64,000 nucleotides of DNA from Limnospira platensis (GTDB taxonomy: Bacteria > Cyanobacteriota > Cyanobacteriia > Cyanobacteriales > Microcoleaceae), in the NCBI RefSeq assembly GCF_046480435.1, contig NZ_PKGC01000001.1; one strand, given 5' to 3'. Made by a program: the position numbers and the translations under genes. The notes under the pieces are model-generated. The model worked only from the letters and a program-made list of their open reading frames with translations, was not told the origin of the DNA and ran no database searches. The stretch's first letter is position 1; each line of letters opens with the position of its first letter. Positions 63,210-64,000 of this stretch are shown piece after piece.

Positions 63210-63797
63210 GTGCGGGACGTTCAGGCATTAAATAGGGTAGAAACACCCGAAATAACCGCCTGATGGCGACTTCAGCCCCTTGGTTGAATATAAGAGGCTC
63301 GCCTCTGAGCATCCCCATAAATGTTTATATGTCCCAAAGTTTGGTATATAAATATACAAAACAAGGCAGGGAACTCAAGGTCAAAACGCAAAATCGGGAA
63401 TCTTAACGATTTCTTAACAATTGCGTTGAGAGTAACGGCGATAGCCACCCCCAGTTTTGGGAATCATAACCCCAGGACTGAAGCGGGGAACGGAAGGCGT
63501 GAAGTAGAACCTACTACCAGAGGCGACCACTGCCAACCATCCATGATTAAGGAAATCTGAATGTTCCGACTTGAACCGCCGTAAGGATTAAGTAGCGAAA
63601 CAGGTTGATACGCTCCGCTCAAAAGAGTTAGGGGAAAAAGTAGGGTAATTGTAACATCACCTACACAGACCTTTAAAAGTACCCCGGTGGAAAGGACAAA
63701 TCTAAAGATGGAATGCCCATATAAACGGAACGTTGTAATCCCTCTTAGGCTCTGAGAGTATGGTCGATACCTCAGTAGTGACAAGTGTAAGCGGATA
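63210..63797 (+). mobile_element. 5' part of a group II intron (outer copy)
   Basis: Begins GTGCGGGACGTTC, the GUGYG start of group II introns. It runs through domain I-like sequence (GGCAGGGAACTCAAGG, then GAGAGTAACGG) to AGTGACAAGTGTAAGC, which in cyanobacterial introns lies close to the start of the reverse-transcriptase gene in domain IV. It starts 20 bp after the stop of the upstream gene. No domain V or 3' end is visible. At 63798 a second copy of the same 5' sequence begins. Confidence 0.7.
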
Positions 63798-64000
63798 GTG
63801 CGAGACGTTCGGGTATGAAATAGGGCTGAAATGCCCGAAATAACTACCCGGTGAGGATTCCAGCTCCGAATCTGGATATAAGGAAACCTCTCCTGACCAT
63901 CCTCATAACTGGTTATATGTCCCGACGCTTAGGGAACTAAGCAAGGCAGGGAACTCAAGGTCATAAACGAACTGAGAAATCAGGGAGTAGAGAGTAACGG
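63798..64000 (+). mobile_element. 5' end of a second group II intron, cut by the window edge
   Basis: GTGCGAGACGTTC and the following 200 bp parallel the start of the intron at 63210, sharing AATAGGG, GAAAT-CCCGAAATAAC, TTATATGTCCC, GGCAGGGAACTCAAGGTC and GAGAGTAACGG. It continues past the window. It appears inserted where the first copy would enter domain IV. Confidence 0.7.

Noticed and set aside
1..64000. tRNA, rRNA, riboswitch or origin-like DnaA-box clusters
   Set aside because: No cloverleaf, rRNA segment or known riboswitch core was recognised, and no cluster of DnaA boxes stood out; this is by-eye reading only and small RNAs could be missed.

Overview
This window reads as a filamentous, non-heterocystous cyanobacterial chromosome, most likely Arthrospira/Limnospira or a close relative. 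The evidence is oxygenic photosynthesis genes (petB-petD), sulfolipid synthesis (sqdX), an alkane-forming aldehyde oxygenase, a glucosylglycerol osmolyte locus, very frequent GCGATCGC (HIP1) octamers, heptameric tandem repeats, IS200/IS605 relics and group II introns. The genus is inferred from gene content and style; no rRNA is present to prove it. No tRNA, rRNA or CRISPR array was seen.

Layout. 1-1800: a broken TnpB relic, the aldehyde-deformylating oxygenase gene (ado) without its usual partner aar, and a second IS-like scrap. 1800-7480: sugar ABC permease, DUF3153 lipoprotein, sqdX, and a GAF-GAF-PAS adenylate cyclase. 7866-10532: adhE, with repeats and palindromes in its leader. 10726-16334: an eight-gene Mrp-type cation/proton antiporter operon (D1-C-D2-E-F-G-A'-B). 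16341-20177 (minus): ABC1 kinase, SLBB polysaccharide-export protein and a small conserved protein. 20384-27746: gghA, ggpS, glpD and gpsA, i.e. glucosylglycerol hydrolysis and synthesis plus glycerol-3-phosphate supply.

27753-38905 is a signalling region: a receiver-kinase fusion, a 1242-residue hybrid kinase, a coiled-coil membrane protein, a diguanylate cyclase, an STAS protein, an RsbW-like ATPase gene broken by two compensating indels, and a truncated, frameshifted adenylate cyclase. 39083-46785: glycosyltransferase, a 148-bp tandem duplication over its 3' end, a RimK-linked protease, a sigma-like protein, PotB/PotC polyamine permeases and an HD-domain protein. 47018-57998: pyruvate kinase, dnaB with a mini-intein, rplI, an amino-acid ABC ATPase, a RCK potassium channel, an ABC-2 exporter pair and a nadD-nrtR pair. 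58292-62133 (minus): a large membrane glycosyltransferase and petB-petD. The right end carries what looks like one group II intron inserted in another, running off the window.

Functional threads. Glycerol-3-phosphate made by GpsA feeds GgpS to make the compatible solute glucosylglycerol, GlpD and GghA recycle it, and the Mrp antiporter exports Na+, so much of the first 28 kb fits salt tolerance. A shared inverted motif, GTCAA-N8-TTGACC, appears twice between gghA and ggpS and once before the SLBB gene, and may be the operator of a common regulator. The second thread is second-messenger and partner-switch signalling (two cyclases, one GGDEF protein, STAS and RsbW-like proteins), part of it decayed.
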